From assembly GCF_016924755.1 (NCBI RefSeq), contig NZ_JAFFJX010000004.1, positions 248,001-312,000 of the forward strand: a stretch of DNA of 64,000 nucleotides, in the 5' to 3' direction. The translations under genes and the position numbers were made by a program. The notes under the pieces were generated by a model. That model made no database searches and was not told the origin of the DNA. It saw only the letters and a program-made list of their open reading frames with translations. This document shows positions 34,932 to 44,077 of this stretch, in pieces. The DNA comes from Longitalea arenae (GTDB lineage: Bacteria; Bacteroidota; Bacteroidia; Chitinophagales; Chitinophagaceae). Each line of letters opens with the position of its first letter. Position 1 is the first letter of the stretch.

Positions 34932-36002
34932 ATGAAGAAGAAGATCGTCAGGATCATTGTAACCATCGTAGTAATCGTAGTGTCTGTGGGCGCTATTGCC
35001 AGGGTACTTTCGAACAACAAAAAGAGGTCGGAAGAGAAAACACAGATCGTAGCCCAAACCAATGCCACGGTATCTGTACGCATAGATACAGTATCACGCG
35101 CCATTCCCGACCTGGATGTAATAGCCAACGGTAATTTTGCGCCGGCACAGGAGTTAAGCCTCGCAGCAGAAAAATCAGGGCGCGTGGTTCAGGTGCTTGC
35201 AGATGAAGGCAGTTATGTACGTAAAGGACAAACAGTAGCTACTATCCGCGTTGATCAGCTGTCGGTTGACCTCAACAATGCGGAAGCCAATTATCAAACC
35301 GCCCTTAGCGACCTGCAGCGTTATGAGAACGCTTTTAAAACAGGCGGTGTTACCCAGCAACAGCTCGACCAGGCAAGGTTGAATGTAGCCAACGCAAAAG
35401 CGAAGCTGGAACAATCCCGCATCAACCTGGGCGATGCCAGCATTCGCGCCACCATCAATGGCATTGTAAACAAGCGCCATATTGAACCAGGCAGTGTTGT
35501 TTCACCGGGTACCAAATTATTTGATATCGTAAATGTGTCAACGCTCAAGCTGCATGTGACGGTGAACGAAGCACAGGTGCCTTACCTGAGCATCGGCAAA
35601 CAGGTACAGGTAAAGGCGAGCGTTTTCCCCGATAAGACTTTCTCAGGCAGGATCAATTTCATTGCGCCCAAAGCCGATGAAGCGTTGAACTTTCCGGTGG
35701 AGATCACGATCACCAACAATGCCGCCAATCAGCTGAAAGCCGGTATGTACGGAACCGCCATTTTTGATTTTCCCGATCAATCGGCTGTTATCATGATACC
35801 CCGTACTGCCTTTGTAGGCAGTGTGAACAGCAAACAGGTATTTGTAGCAGACAATGGCATTGCCCGGCTGAAGACCGTTACCCCCGGCCGTGTAGTTGGT
35901 GATCAGGTAGAGATCCTGGGTGGGTTAACTGAAGGAACCCTGGTAATTACCAGTGGGCAGATCAACCTTGTTGATGGCTCTAAGATAAGTATCCTTCAAT
36001 AA
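34932..36002 (+). CDS. RND efflux periplasmic adaptor (membrane fusion protein)
   Basis: 356 residues. An uncleaved N-terminal anchor (about residues 5-26) replaces the lipobox of many MFPs. The barrel-sandwich/lipoyl part shows 'SLAAEKSGRVVQVLADEGSYVRKGQTVATIR' and 'IRATINGIVNKRHIEPGSVVSPGTKLFDIVN', split by a coiled-coil hairpin (about 105-160). A beta-barrel domain and membrane-proximal domain follow ('DQVEILGGLTEGTLVITSGQINLVDGSKI'). It starts 6 bp after the tolC-like stop. Confidence 0.93.
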   Translation: MKKKIVRIIVTIVVIVVSVGAIARVLSNNKKRSEEKTQIVAQTNATVSVRIDTVSRAIPDLDVIANGNFAPAQELSLAAEKSGRVVQVLADEGSYVRKGQTVATIRVDQLSVDLNNAEANYQTALSDLQRYENAFKTGGVTQQQLDQARLNVANAKAKLEQSRINLGDASIRATINGIVNKRHIEPGSVVSPGTKLFDIVNVSTLKLHVTVNEAQVPYLSIGKQVQVKASVFPDKTFSGRINFIAPKADEALNFPVEITITNNAANQLKAGMYGTAIFDFPDQSAVIMIPRTAFVGSVNSKQVFVADNGIARLKTVTPGRVVGDQVEILGGLTEGTLVITSGQINLVDGSKISILQ

Positions 36003-36039
36003 GCCGGCACACCCTTCACAATAAAATAAAAAGATCAGG

Positions 36040-39000
36040 ATGAAATTAGCTGAATTATCTATAAAACGGCCTTCCCTCGTGATCGTATTGTTTACGATCC
36101 TTACGCTGGGTGGTTTGTTCAGTTACACTTTACTGGGTTATGAACTGATCCCAAAGTTCGACAGTAATGCGGTAACTATTACAACGGTTTACCCGGGTGC
36201 ATCACCGGCAGAAATCGAAAATACCGTTACCAAAAAGATTGAAGATGCCGTAGCCTCTTTGGAGAATATTAAAAAGCTGGAGTCGAAATCAATGGAAAGT
36301 ATTTCATTGGTCACTATCCAGCTCAACAGCGGCGCCGACGCAGACTATGCATTGAACGATGCGCAACGTAAGATCAATGCCATATTAAAAGACCTGCCTG
36401 AAGATGTGGATCCGCCATCGTTGAATAAATTTTCGCTGGATGATCTTCCCATCCTCACGCTGTCTGCTTCCGCCAAAATGGATGAAGCATCCTTTTACGA
36501 CCTGGTCGACAAACGGATCAGTCCTGCCCTCTCCCGCATCAACGGCGTGGCGCAGGTAAACCTGGTTGGTGGTGAAGAAAGAGAGATCCAGGTAAGCCTC
36601 GATGCCGAAAAGCTGAAGGGATATGGCCTCTCTGTTCTGCAGGTGCAGCAGATGATCGTGGCCTCTAACCTCGACTTTCCAACCGGTAATGTGCAAACCC
36701 GGGAACAAAGCATCCTCGTGCGCTTGTCGGGTAAGTATAAGAATGTAGAAGAATTGCGTAACCTGGTGCTCACTTCGCACAACGGCATTTCAGTACGCCT
36801 GTCAGACGTTGCTGATGTGCAGGATGCGCAAAAAGAGGTGGAGAAGATCTCGAGGGTTAACCAGAAGAACTCCATTGCCGTACAGATCATCAAACAAAGC
36901 GATGCCAATGCAGTAGCGGTAGCGGCAGACGTGAAAAAGAAAATTGCCGATCTGCAGGAGCAATATAGAACAAGCCAATTACAGCTCGAGATTGCAAACG
37001 ACAGTACCGTATTTACGCTGGAAGCGGCGGATTCTGTGGTGCATGACCTCCTGCTGGCAGTTGTGCTGGTGGCGTTGGTGATGCTGTTCTTCCTGCACAG
37101 CATCAGGAACTCGCTGATCGTCATGGTGTCGATTCCCGCCTCGCTGATCGCCACCTTTATTGGAATGGCTTTGTTAGGTTATACCCTTAACCTGATGAGT
37201 TTACTCGGTCTTTCCCTCGTGGTTGGTATCCTGGTCGACGACGCCATCGTGGTGCTCGAAAACATTTACCGGCACATGGAAATGGGTAAGAACCGCGTTC
37301 GCGCAGCCTTCGATGCTACCAGGGAGATCGGCTTTACGGTTACAGCCATTACCATGGTGATCGTGGTGGTGTTCCTGCCGATAGCCCTTAGTACCGGCCT
37401 GGTATCGAACATCATTAAACAGTTCTGCGTAACTGTTATTATTGCCACGCTTTTGTCGCTCTTATCATCATTTACCATTGTACCCTGGTTGTCATCCCGC
37501 TTCGGAAAACTGGAACACCTTTCAGGCAAATCGATATTTGGCAGGATCATCCTGGGTTTTGAAAAAGGCCTTAGCAATTTTACCGACTGGATCACCAATA
37601 TCCTGAAATGGTCGCTGAACCATAAACGCATCACCCTGGGCATAGTAGTGGTACTCTTTGTGTCATCATTGTATATGTTAGCCGGTGGATTTATTGGTGG
37701 CGAGTTCTTCGCCAAAAGCGACCGCGGCGAATTCATGGTACAAATGGAATTGCCCAAGGATGCATCCATTGAACAAACCAACCAGGTAACCCGGCAGGCA
37801 GAAGCATTCCTGCGCAAAAAGCCGGAGATCACCGACCTCATTACTACTGTAGGACAAACCAGTGAAGGTATGGCAGGAAGCCAGTCAACGGCTTACAAAT
37901 CGGAGATCCGTGTGAAGCTGGTTGACGGTAAACACAGAACGGATGATTCTTATGTGTATGCCGCCAAAATAAAAAGAGAATTGCAAAAAGAACTGGTGGG
38001 CACCAAAGTGAAAACAACACCGGTAAGTATCCTGGGTACTGCTGATAATGCACCCCTGGCGCTGGTAGTAATGGCGCCTGAACTCGACAGCGCCATGGCA
38101 TTTGCCAATGCAGCACACGAGGAACTGAAAAAAATAAAAGGCGCTGCCGAAACAAAACTCACCGTTGAAGCCGGTAACCCCGAGATCAATGTGCAGGTGA
38201 ACAGAGATAAAATGGCCAGCCTGGGTCTATCGCTGCAAACCGTAGGTGCCACCATGCAAACCGCTTTCAACGGGAATACCGATGGCAAGTTCAGGGCAGG
38301 TGAATATGAATATGATATCAATATCCGCTACAACAGCTTCAACAGATCGAATATTGAAGATGTACGCAACCTTGAGTTTGTAAATGACCAGGGCCAGCGG
38401 ATCAAATTATCGCAGTTCGCCAGCATCACGGAAGCTTCAGGCCCCAGTTTGCTCGAAAGAAGAGATAAAAGCCCTTCTGTGACCGTACAGGGACAAACAG
38501 TAGGCCGTCCTACCGGCACAGTAGCTACAGAATGGCAGGCAGCCTTTGAAAAAATAAAAAAACCAGCCGGTGTAAGTTATGTATGGGGCGGTGATATGGA
38601 AAACCAATCCGAAGGTTTCGGTACCCTCGGTGTTGCCTTGCTGGCCGCCATCTTACTGGTATACCTGGTGATGGTATTATTATATGACAGCTTTGTATAT
38701 CCGTTAGTGGTATTGTTCTCTGTACCCCTGTCATTCATCGGCGCCTTGCTGGCACTGGGTTTAACCAACAATTCATTGAACATCTTTACGATCCTGGGTA
38801 TTATCATGCTCATTGGTCTCGTATGTAAGAACGCGATCATGCTGGTTGACTTCACCAATCACCGCAAAGCGGCTGGTGAATCTACCTTCAAAGCATTGAT
38901 CCAGGCAAACCACGCCAGGCTTCGTCCGATCCTGATGACAACTATTGCGATGGTCTTTGGTATGTTACCGATAGCCATAGCTTCGGGACCTGGTGCTGAA

Positions 39001-39213
39001 TGGAAAAATGGGTTGGCCTGGGTAATTATCGGCGGCTTGATCAGTTCCCTATTCCTTACGCTGATCATTGTACCCGTTATCTATGCGATCTTCGATCACT
39101 GGATCCAACGCAGAAAACACAAAAAACAGCAAAAATCCATTGAAGAACTAATGACAGAAGAGTACGTACCCGCAGAAAGCGAGGACGGCTTTACGCCTGT
39201 TCATGTTGTTTAA
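36040..39213 (+). CDS. RND family efflux permease (HAE1/AcrB-like)
   Basis: 1057 residues, the usual size. Start 'MKLAELSIKRPSLVIVLFTILTLGGLFSYTLLGYELIPKFDSNAVTITTVYPGASPAEIE' with TM1 and the porter domain; TM4 carries the proton-relay Asp pair in 'LVVGILVDDAIVVLENIYRHME'; the second half repeats the fold, with 'LGIIMLIGLVCKNAIMLVDF' and 'GLISSLFLTLIIVPVIYAIFDHW'. Motifs fit multidrug (HAE1) rather than heavy-metal pumps, since the methionine relay of CusA is not evident. Last gene of the tetR-tolC-mfp-rnd operon. Confidence 0.93.
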   Translation: MKLAELSIKRPSLVIVLFTILTLGGLFSYTLLGYELIPKFDSNAVTITTVYPGASPAEIENTVTKKIEDAVASLENIKKLESKSMESISLVTIQLNSGADADYALNDAQRKINAILKDLPEDVDPPSLNKFSLDDLPILTLSASAKMDEASFYDLVDKRISPALSRINGVAQVNLVGGEEREIQVSLDAEKLKGYGLSVLQVQQMIVASNLDFPTGNVQTREQSILVRLSGKYKNVEELRNLVLTSHNGISVRLSDVADVQDAQKEVEKISRVNQKNSIAVQIIKQSDANAVAVAADVKKKIADLQEQYRTSQLQLEIANDSTVFTLEAADSVVHDLLLAVVLVALVMLFFLHSIRNSLIVMVSIPASLIATFIGMALLGYTLNLMSLLGLSLVVGILVDDAIVVLENIYRHMEMGKNRVRAAFDATREIGFTVTAITMVIVVVFLPIALSTGLVSNIIKQFCVTVIIATLLSLLSSFTIVPWLSSRFGKLEHLSGKSIFGRIILGFEKGLSNFTDWITNILKWSLNHKRITLGIVVVLFVSSLYMLAGGFIGGEFFAKSDRGEFMVQMELPKDASIEQTNQVTRQAEAFLRKKPEITDLITTVGQTSEGMAGSQSTAYKSEIRVKLVDGKHRTDDSYVYAAKIKRELQKELVGTKVKTTPVSILGTADNAPLALVVMAPELDSAMAFANAAHEELKKIKGAAETKLTVEAGNPEINVQVNRDKMASLGLSLQTVGATMQTAFNGNTDGKFRAGEYEYDINIRYNSFNRSNIEDVRNLEFVNDQGQRIKLSQFASITEASGPSLLERRDKSPSVTVQGQTVGRPTGTVATEWQAAFEKIKKPAGVSYVWGGDMENQSEGFGTLGVALLAAILLVYLVMVLLYDSFVYPLVVLFSVPLSFIGALLALGLTNNSLNIFTILGIIMLIGLVCKNAIMLVDFTNHRKAAGESTFKALIQANHARLRPILMTTIAMVFGMLPIAIASGPGAEWKNGLAWVIIGGLISSLFLTLIIVPVIYAIFDHWIQRRKHKKQQKSIEELMTEEYVPAESEDGFTPVHVV

Positions 39214-39259
39214 GTAAAGGCAGGATCAGAACAATAGACAGGACTTCTTTAAGAATGGT

Positions 39260-39299
39260 AACAGGACATCAGCATTCACTGCCGCTGTCCTGTTTTTTT
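39260..39299 (+). terminator. Intrinsic terminator after the RND operon
   Basis: Stem AACAGGACA (39260-39268) / TGTCCTGTT (39286-39294), extendable inward with CAGC/GCTG-type pairing, followed by TTTTT. Confidence 0.88.
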
Positions 39300-39357
39300 A
39301 TGCATTAGTTTGCCGCACCCTGGAAGGGTGGCACACTAATCACTCATCGGCAGGGAT

Positions 39358-41697
39358 TCAATATTTATCAATGGCCTTATTGCCCATTTGCAGCTGCAAC
39401 TTCCCTCCTTTTGTAATATCGGCAAATGAAATAAAAGGCTGCTTCAGTTTCTTTCCATTGAGCTGCATGGATTGGATATAGATATTTTCTCCACTGTTAT
39501 TTTTCGTTTCGATCACAAACTGTTTACCGGGATAGTACTTTCGATCCAGTTGAATGGTGATCTTGTTAAATAGAGGCCCTGCTATTCCCATTTGTGGGTT
39601 TACATCCGTTAATCCTTTTACATCGAATAAGCCCATGGAAGCGATCACATACCAGGCCCCCAGTTGTCCCTGGTCCTCATCCTGCCCAAAACCATAACCA
39701 TGTACGGGTTCGGTGCCATAGAATTTGTCGCAGATCGACCGCACCCATTTTTGCGTTAAAGAAGCTTTGCCTGAAAAATTAAATAACCAGGAGATATGTA
39801 AGCCCGGCTGGTTACCGTGGTTGTATATGCCTGCGATGCCGGCAAAGGCGTCTATATTGGCCCCACCGCCGAACAATGCTTTTTCGGCAATCACAAAAGT
39901 GCTATCCAACCTGCTGTTAAAGGTATGGGCGCCCACTTTAGCGATCAGCGCTTTTGGATCCTGCGGTACAAAATACGTGTATTGCCATGCATTGCCTTCC
40001 TGGAAGCCGCGCCAGGGTTGTGAAGGATCGAAATTATCAATAAAAGCACCATTGGCCATTTTCGGGCGCACCAGTTTCAAAGAGCTATCGAACAAATGCT
40101 CCCAACCTTTTGACAGCCGCTGGAAAGTTTTATAATCGGCTTCCTTTCCTAACTGTTTTGCCCATTGCGCCATCGCATAGGCGCTGAAGGCATATTCCAG
40201 CGTGTGGGAAGCGGAGAACTTCCACACTTCCTCCCAGCTGCTGCCTTTGTCTAAGTGATTTACATAACCGTTTTTAATAAAACTATCCACATCCAGTTTG
40301 CCGGCGCCGCGCGGCCGGTCTTTACCTTCCAGCTCATTTTTTCTTGCGGCCGCATATGCTTCCTGTACATTAAAGTCGCGGATGCCTGCCATCCAGGCGC
40401 CGGCAAAAACGATGCTCACCATATTGGTGCCCACCCCGGATACAAAGCGGCTATTGGCAATGCCATCGGCCAGCCAGCCTGCATCTTTATAGATCAGAAG
40501 CTGGCTCTTGATAAAGTCGGAATAATATTCGGGGTAAGCCAGGGCCCATAATTGCGTCAGGTTCCAGTAAGCGCCCCATACGGCATCGGTATTATAATGA
40601 TTGAAAGCTGGTTTGCCATTTTTATCCAATGGGATCTGTTTATTTGTACCATCGTTCTTTGGATAAGCGCCGTTCACGTCGCTGGCCAGTCCGCGCCCCA
40701 ATAATGCATGATACAGGCCTGTATAAAACTTAACCGTATTATCGTGGTTCGCCGTATCTACCTGGATCCTTCCCAGGTATTCATTCCAGGTGCTGAGCGC
40801 CTTTTCTTTGGCATCGTTGAACGATAGACCAGCGGCTTCTGCTTGCAGGTTTAAACGCGCGTTCTCAATAGAGGTATACGACAATCCCGCCTTGATGGTA
40901 ACCGCTTCTTTGTCCCGGGTAGAAAAGCTAAGGTAGAGGCCAGCGCCTTTACCGCTTATTTCATTCTTACCAGCTGTTATATTGTTACCACTGAATACCC
41001 CGAAAGCAGTAGGTTTTTTATCAATCAGGGCAGAAAAATACATGGTCACTTCCCCACCCGGCTGGTATTTCTGAACATACACCGGCAATGTGGTCACATA
41101 TCCTTCAACGCGGCCATCGGGCAGCAGGTACACTTTGGCGTCTTTTACCGGACCGCTTTCCCCCTGCTTATTGCCAATATCGAACAGGATATGCGCTTCC
41201 CCGCTTTGCGGAAATGTATAACGGTGAAAAGCCACCCGTTTGGTAGCCGTCAATTCTGCCTGGATCTTGTAATCCTTCAATACTACCGAATAATAACCTG
41301 CGGTAGCTATTTCATCTTTCTTATCAAAGCGCGAACGGTAACCTTCCTCCGGATGCTCCAGCTTGCCTGGTGTGGTTTGCAGCTTGCCTGTAATTGGCGC
41401 AAATACAATTCCACCCACCTGGAATTCATGAAAGTTGGGAAAACCCTCTATGGATTCATGCCGGGTATCGTAACCGGTCGCGTCCCAGCCATGTACATTA
41501 CCGTAAGAGCCATTGGTTGATGGCGCAGGTTTGGCCATGCCAAAAGGAACAGCGCCTGGCGTATAATGGAACCAGCGGCAATGTGCCGTGCCAATAGCAG
41601 GATCTACAAATGAGGTATAGTTCGTTGATGATTGTGCCATACAGGCAGTGCTAACCACCATGAACAGGGCAACAAAGGCAAACAATTCTTTTTTCAA
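39358..41697 (-). CDS. GH92 alpha-mannosidase, copy A
   Basis: 779 residues. Signal peptide about 1-21 (ending CMAQ). GH92 features: 'YTSFVDPAIGTAHCRWFHYTPGAVPFGMAKPAPST' at the N-terminus; 'FYTGLYHALLGRGLASDVNGAYP', 'AVWGAYWNLTQLWALAYPEY'; and near residues 667-685 'GFGQDEDQGQLGAWYVIASMGLF', which holds the acid residues. GH92 enzymes are calcium-dependent exo-alpha-mannosidases that trim mannose from N-glycans and yeast mannan. It is the last gene of the mannoside operon, 5 bp after the ROK kinase gene. It differs enough from copy B to suggest a different linkage preference. Confidence 0.93.
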   Translation of the reverse strand: MKKELFAFVALFMVVSTACMAQSSTNYTSFVDPAIGTAHCRWFHYTPGAVPFGMAKPAPSTNGSYGNVHGWDATGYDTRHESIEGFPNFHEFQVGGIVFAPITGKLQTTPGKLEHPEEGYRSRFDKKDEIATAGYYSVVLKDYKIQAELTATKRVAFHRYTFPQSGEAHILFDIGNKQGESGPVKDAKVYLLPDGRVEGYVTTLPVYVQKYQPGGEVTMYFSALIDKKPTAFGVFSGNNITAGKNEISGKGAGLYLSFSTRDKEAVTIKAGLSYTSIENARLNLQAEAAGLSFNDAKEKALSTWNEYLGRIQVDTANHDNTVKFYTGLYHALLGRGLASDVNGAYPKNDGTNKQIPLDKNGKPAFNHYNTDAVWGAYWNLTQLWALAYPEYYSDFIKSQLLIYKDAGWLADGIANSRFVSGVGTNMVSIVFAGAWMAGIRDFNVQEAYAAARKNELEGKDRPRGAGKLDVDSFIKNGYVNHLDKGSSWEEVWKFSASHTLEYAFSAYAMAQWAKQLGKEADYKTFQRLSKGWEHLFDSSLKLVRPKMANGAFIDNFDPSQPWRGFQEGNAWQYTYFVPQDPKALIAKVGAHTFNSRLDSTFVIAEKALFGGGANIDAFAGIAGIYNHGNQPGLHISWLFNFSGKASLTQKWVRSICDKFYGTEPVHGYGFGQDEDQGQLGAWYVIASMGLFDVKGLTDVNPQMGIAGPLFNKITIQLDRKYYPGKQFVIETKNNSGENIYIQSMQLNGKKLKQPFISFADITKGGKLQLQMGNKAIDKY

Positions 41698-41702
41698 AAC
41701 AC

Positions 41703-42593
41703 TTATTTTTTTTGATCAGGGATGGTATGAAGATGATTAAAATAAAAGCCAGCCGCACCCAGGAGGGCGGCCAGTTCGCCCAACTCCGATCGTACAATCG
41801 GGACCTCGGGAAAACGTCTTTGTATGTGTGCGTGCAAAGCCTCTTTAAATAAAGGGTATGACTGAGCGATATTGCCACCGATCACGACTGCCGCTGCACC
41901 GGTTTGTTCAATGAAGCGGATCAGGAAAGCGCCCAGGTTCCTGCCAAATTCGGTAAACAATGTTTTCACCGATTCATCGCGCATGGCCAGGCCGGCCAGT
42001 TCTTTTACACCACTGATGAGGCTGCCCGCAATAGCGGTATATTGGTTTGCGAACCAGCGGGCGGACAGGTAATCTTCCGCTATCCCCTCTTTAAATGGCA
42101 TATTCCAGAGATCGGCGCTTGTGGCTTGGCCATTTGCAAAAACAGCTGTTCCCAGCCCCGTGCCCAACGTTACACTGATCACCTGCTGGTAGCCGCTCAC
42201 AGAACCACCAAATACTTCGCCCTGTAAAAAACAGGCGGCATCATTGTTCAAATAAATAGCTGATGGCTGTATACCTAATACCTGTGCCAACATTTTTTTT
42301 ACATTCAGTCCATATAACAGTGGGTACTTGTCCTGATCACTGATAAGGCAAATGCCCTGCTCATAATCAAAAGGGCCGGGCATAGCGAGGCAGATCTTTG
42401 TAAGCCTCTTATCCTGCATCGCCTGCCTGATGCATGCAGCCCATGCTTCGATCACCTCGGCTGCTGCCGCCATTGAATCGATAGGCAAACGTACTAAGGA
42501 AGGCAAAAGCACCTGCTTCCTGTGCACATCAACCTGCGCCGCAGTAATATGCGATCCGCCGATATCAGCTCCTATTACGAATGATTCGCTCAT
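41703..42593 (-). CDS. ROK family sugar kinase (candidate mannokinase)
   Basis: 296 residues. The ATPase phosphate-binding loop is 'VIGADIGGSHITAAQVD'; 'VTLGTGLGTAVFANGQ' and 'AAAVVIGGNIAQSYPLFKEAL' are the other ROK motifs. The usual ROK zinc site (CxCGxxGCxE) is absent; the region after 'GTGLGTAVF' instead reads 'NMPFKEGIAEDYLSARWF'. Given the flanking sugar porter and mannose-6-phosphate-isomerase-like protein, phosphorylation of mannose is the likely reaction; this is inference. It sits between GH92 copy A and the MFS porter in the nine-gene operon. Confidence 0.85.
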   Translation of the reverse strand: MSESFVIGADIGGSHITAAQVDVHRKQVLLPSLVRLPIDSMAAAAEVIEAWAACIRQAMQDKRLTKICLAMPGPFDYEQGICLISDQDKYPLLYGLNVKKMLAQVLGIQPSAIYLNNDAACFLQGEVFGGSVSGYQQVISVTLGTGLGTAVFANGQATSADLWNMPFKEGIAEDYLSARWFANQYTAIAGSLISGVKELAGLAMRDESVKTLFTEFGRNLGAFLIRFIEQTGAAAVVIGGNIAQSYPLFKEALHAHIQRRFPEVPIVRSELGELAALLGAAGFYFNHLHTIPDQKK

Positions 42594-42628
42594 CTTCTTA
42601 TGAAATCGGTTCTTGATGAATGTTTTAA

Positions 42629-44053
42629 TTAGTGACCAACCGGTGTCACATACAGGTCCTGCTCTTTCGCCCGGTCTTTCCAGTCATTTTCGATCTGCTC
42701 CAGCGATTTGCCTTTGGTTTCCGGCAATAATTTATATACTGTGATAAACGCGATCAAACAACAGGCTGCAAAAAACCAGAAAGTAAAAGCAGTACCGATG
42801 CTTTTTAAGAATATGGGTGTAAGCTGGCCAACAATCGTATCGGCGATCCACATGACCATAATGCTAATGGCCATGGCGCGGCCGCGGATAATACCGGGAA
42901 AGATCTCTGACGCCACTACAAATTTTAAAGGCCCTATAGAAAATGCAAAGGACGCCAGGAAGGCCAGCACACAGAGCAGTAAAGGCCAACCGGTGGTAGC
43001 GCCGGCATAAAAACAAATGCCGGTGGCCAGCAAACTGATGGTAGCGCCTGCGGTTCCGGCCAAATACAAGGGCCGCCGGCCGAGGCTGTCAACTTTCCAA
43101 ATGGCGATCAGGGTAAATAACATATTGGCCCCGCCGAAGATGATCTGGCTTAGTAAGGAATTGCTCAATGAAATACCTGCATTGCTCAGGATACTGGGAC
43201 CATAGTAAATAATGGCATTGATGCCGCTGAACTGTGAGAACAGGGGCAACAAAATGCCAATGACCAATGCTTTTCGCCATTGCGGCTCCAACAGGCTGCG
43301 ATATGAGATGGGCGCCTGCTTTTGGGACTGCCTTCCCAACTGCAGGCTGGCATGTGCCTCGATGGGATTATTAATGCGGTTGAGGATCGCTGTTGCTTCC
43401 TGCTCGCGATGGCGCCGGATCAACCAGCGCGGACTTTCTGGAACTACGAACAGTCCCAAAACGAAAAAGAGCGCCGGTATTACACCAATGCCGAACATGC
43501 CGCGCCATACTTCACGCACTAAAAAGGTATGCATCAACCCGCCCGTATCGTTTGTATGTTCCAGGGCGTAATTCAACAAGGCGGAATTCGTTAAATACGC
43601 TGCCAGGATACCCAGGGTTACTGCCAGTTGATAATAAGTGACCAGCCGTCCGCGGATACGGGCAGGCGCTATTTCAGAGATATATAAAGGAACCACATTG
43701 GAAGCCAGTCCAATCCCAATACCCCCTACTATGCGCGCGGTAATGATGCCCGTTAATGAAGGCAGCAGCGAACAACCGAGCGCCGACAGCAGGAACAGGA
43801 AAGCGGCCAGCAGCAGCGGTTTCTTCCGGCCGAGGCGGTCACTCAACTCACCCGAGATAGCCACGCCGACAATACAACCCACCAAAGCAGAAGACACAAA
43901 CCAGCCTTCCTGGAAAGCCGAGAGGGAGAACTGCTTTTGCAGTAAGGGCAGGATGCCTGAAACGACCGCCATATCGAAACCGAATAAAAATCCACCCAGC
44001 GAAGCCACCAGGGTTATCATAAAAAGGTAAGCGCTCTTGTTACGTGTATCCAT
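42629..44053 (-). CDS. MFS sugar porter family transporter
   Basis: 474 residues, twelve predicted membrane segments. Sugar porter signatures: 'LGGFLFGFDMAVVSGIL' (TM1), 'GELSDRLGRKKPLL' (loop 2-3), 'VPESPRWLIRR', 'FSQFSGINAIIYYGPSI' (TM7), and 'LPETKGKSLEQIENDW' at the end. It should carry free mannose, released in the periplasm by the GH92 and GH38 enzymes, across the inner membrane by proton symport. Confidence 0.92.
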   Translation of the reverse strand: MDTRNKSAYLFMITLVASLGGFLFGFDMAVVSGILPLLQKQFSLSAFQEGWFVSSALVGCIVGVAISGELSDRLGRKKPLLLAAFLFLLSALGCSLLPSLTGIITARIVGGIGIGLASNVVPLYISEIAPARIRGRLVTYYQLAVTLGILAAYLTNSALLNYALEHTNDTGGLMHTFLVREVWRGMFGIGVIPALFFVLGLFVVPESPRWLIRRHREQEATAILNRINNPIEAHASLQLGRQSQKQAPISYRSLLEPQWRKALVIGILLPLFSQFSGINAIIYYGPSILSNAGISLSNSLLSQIIFGGANMLFTLIAIWKVDSLGRRPLYLAGTAGATISLLATGICFYAGATTGWPLLLCVLAFLASFAFSIGPLKFVVASEIFPGIIRGRAMAISIMVMWIADTIVGQLTPIFLKSIGTAFTFWFFAACCLIAFITVYKLLPETKGKSLEQIENDWKDRAKEQDLYVTPVGH

Positions 44054-44077
44054 GGTTGATACCTTTAAACCGGTGAA

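Noticed and set aside
36495-38858. Several antisense frames of 90-219 residues within the RND permease gene
   Set aside because: The sense strand encodes an uninterrupted, full-length RND permease; antisense frames have no recognisable family.
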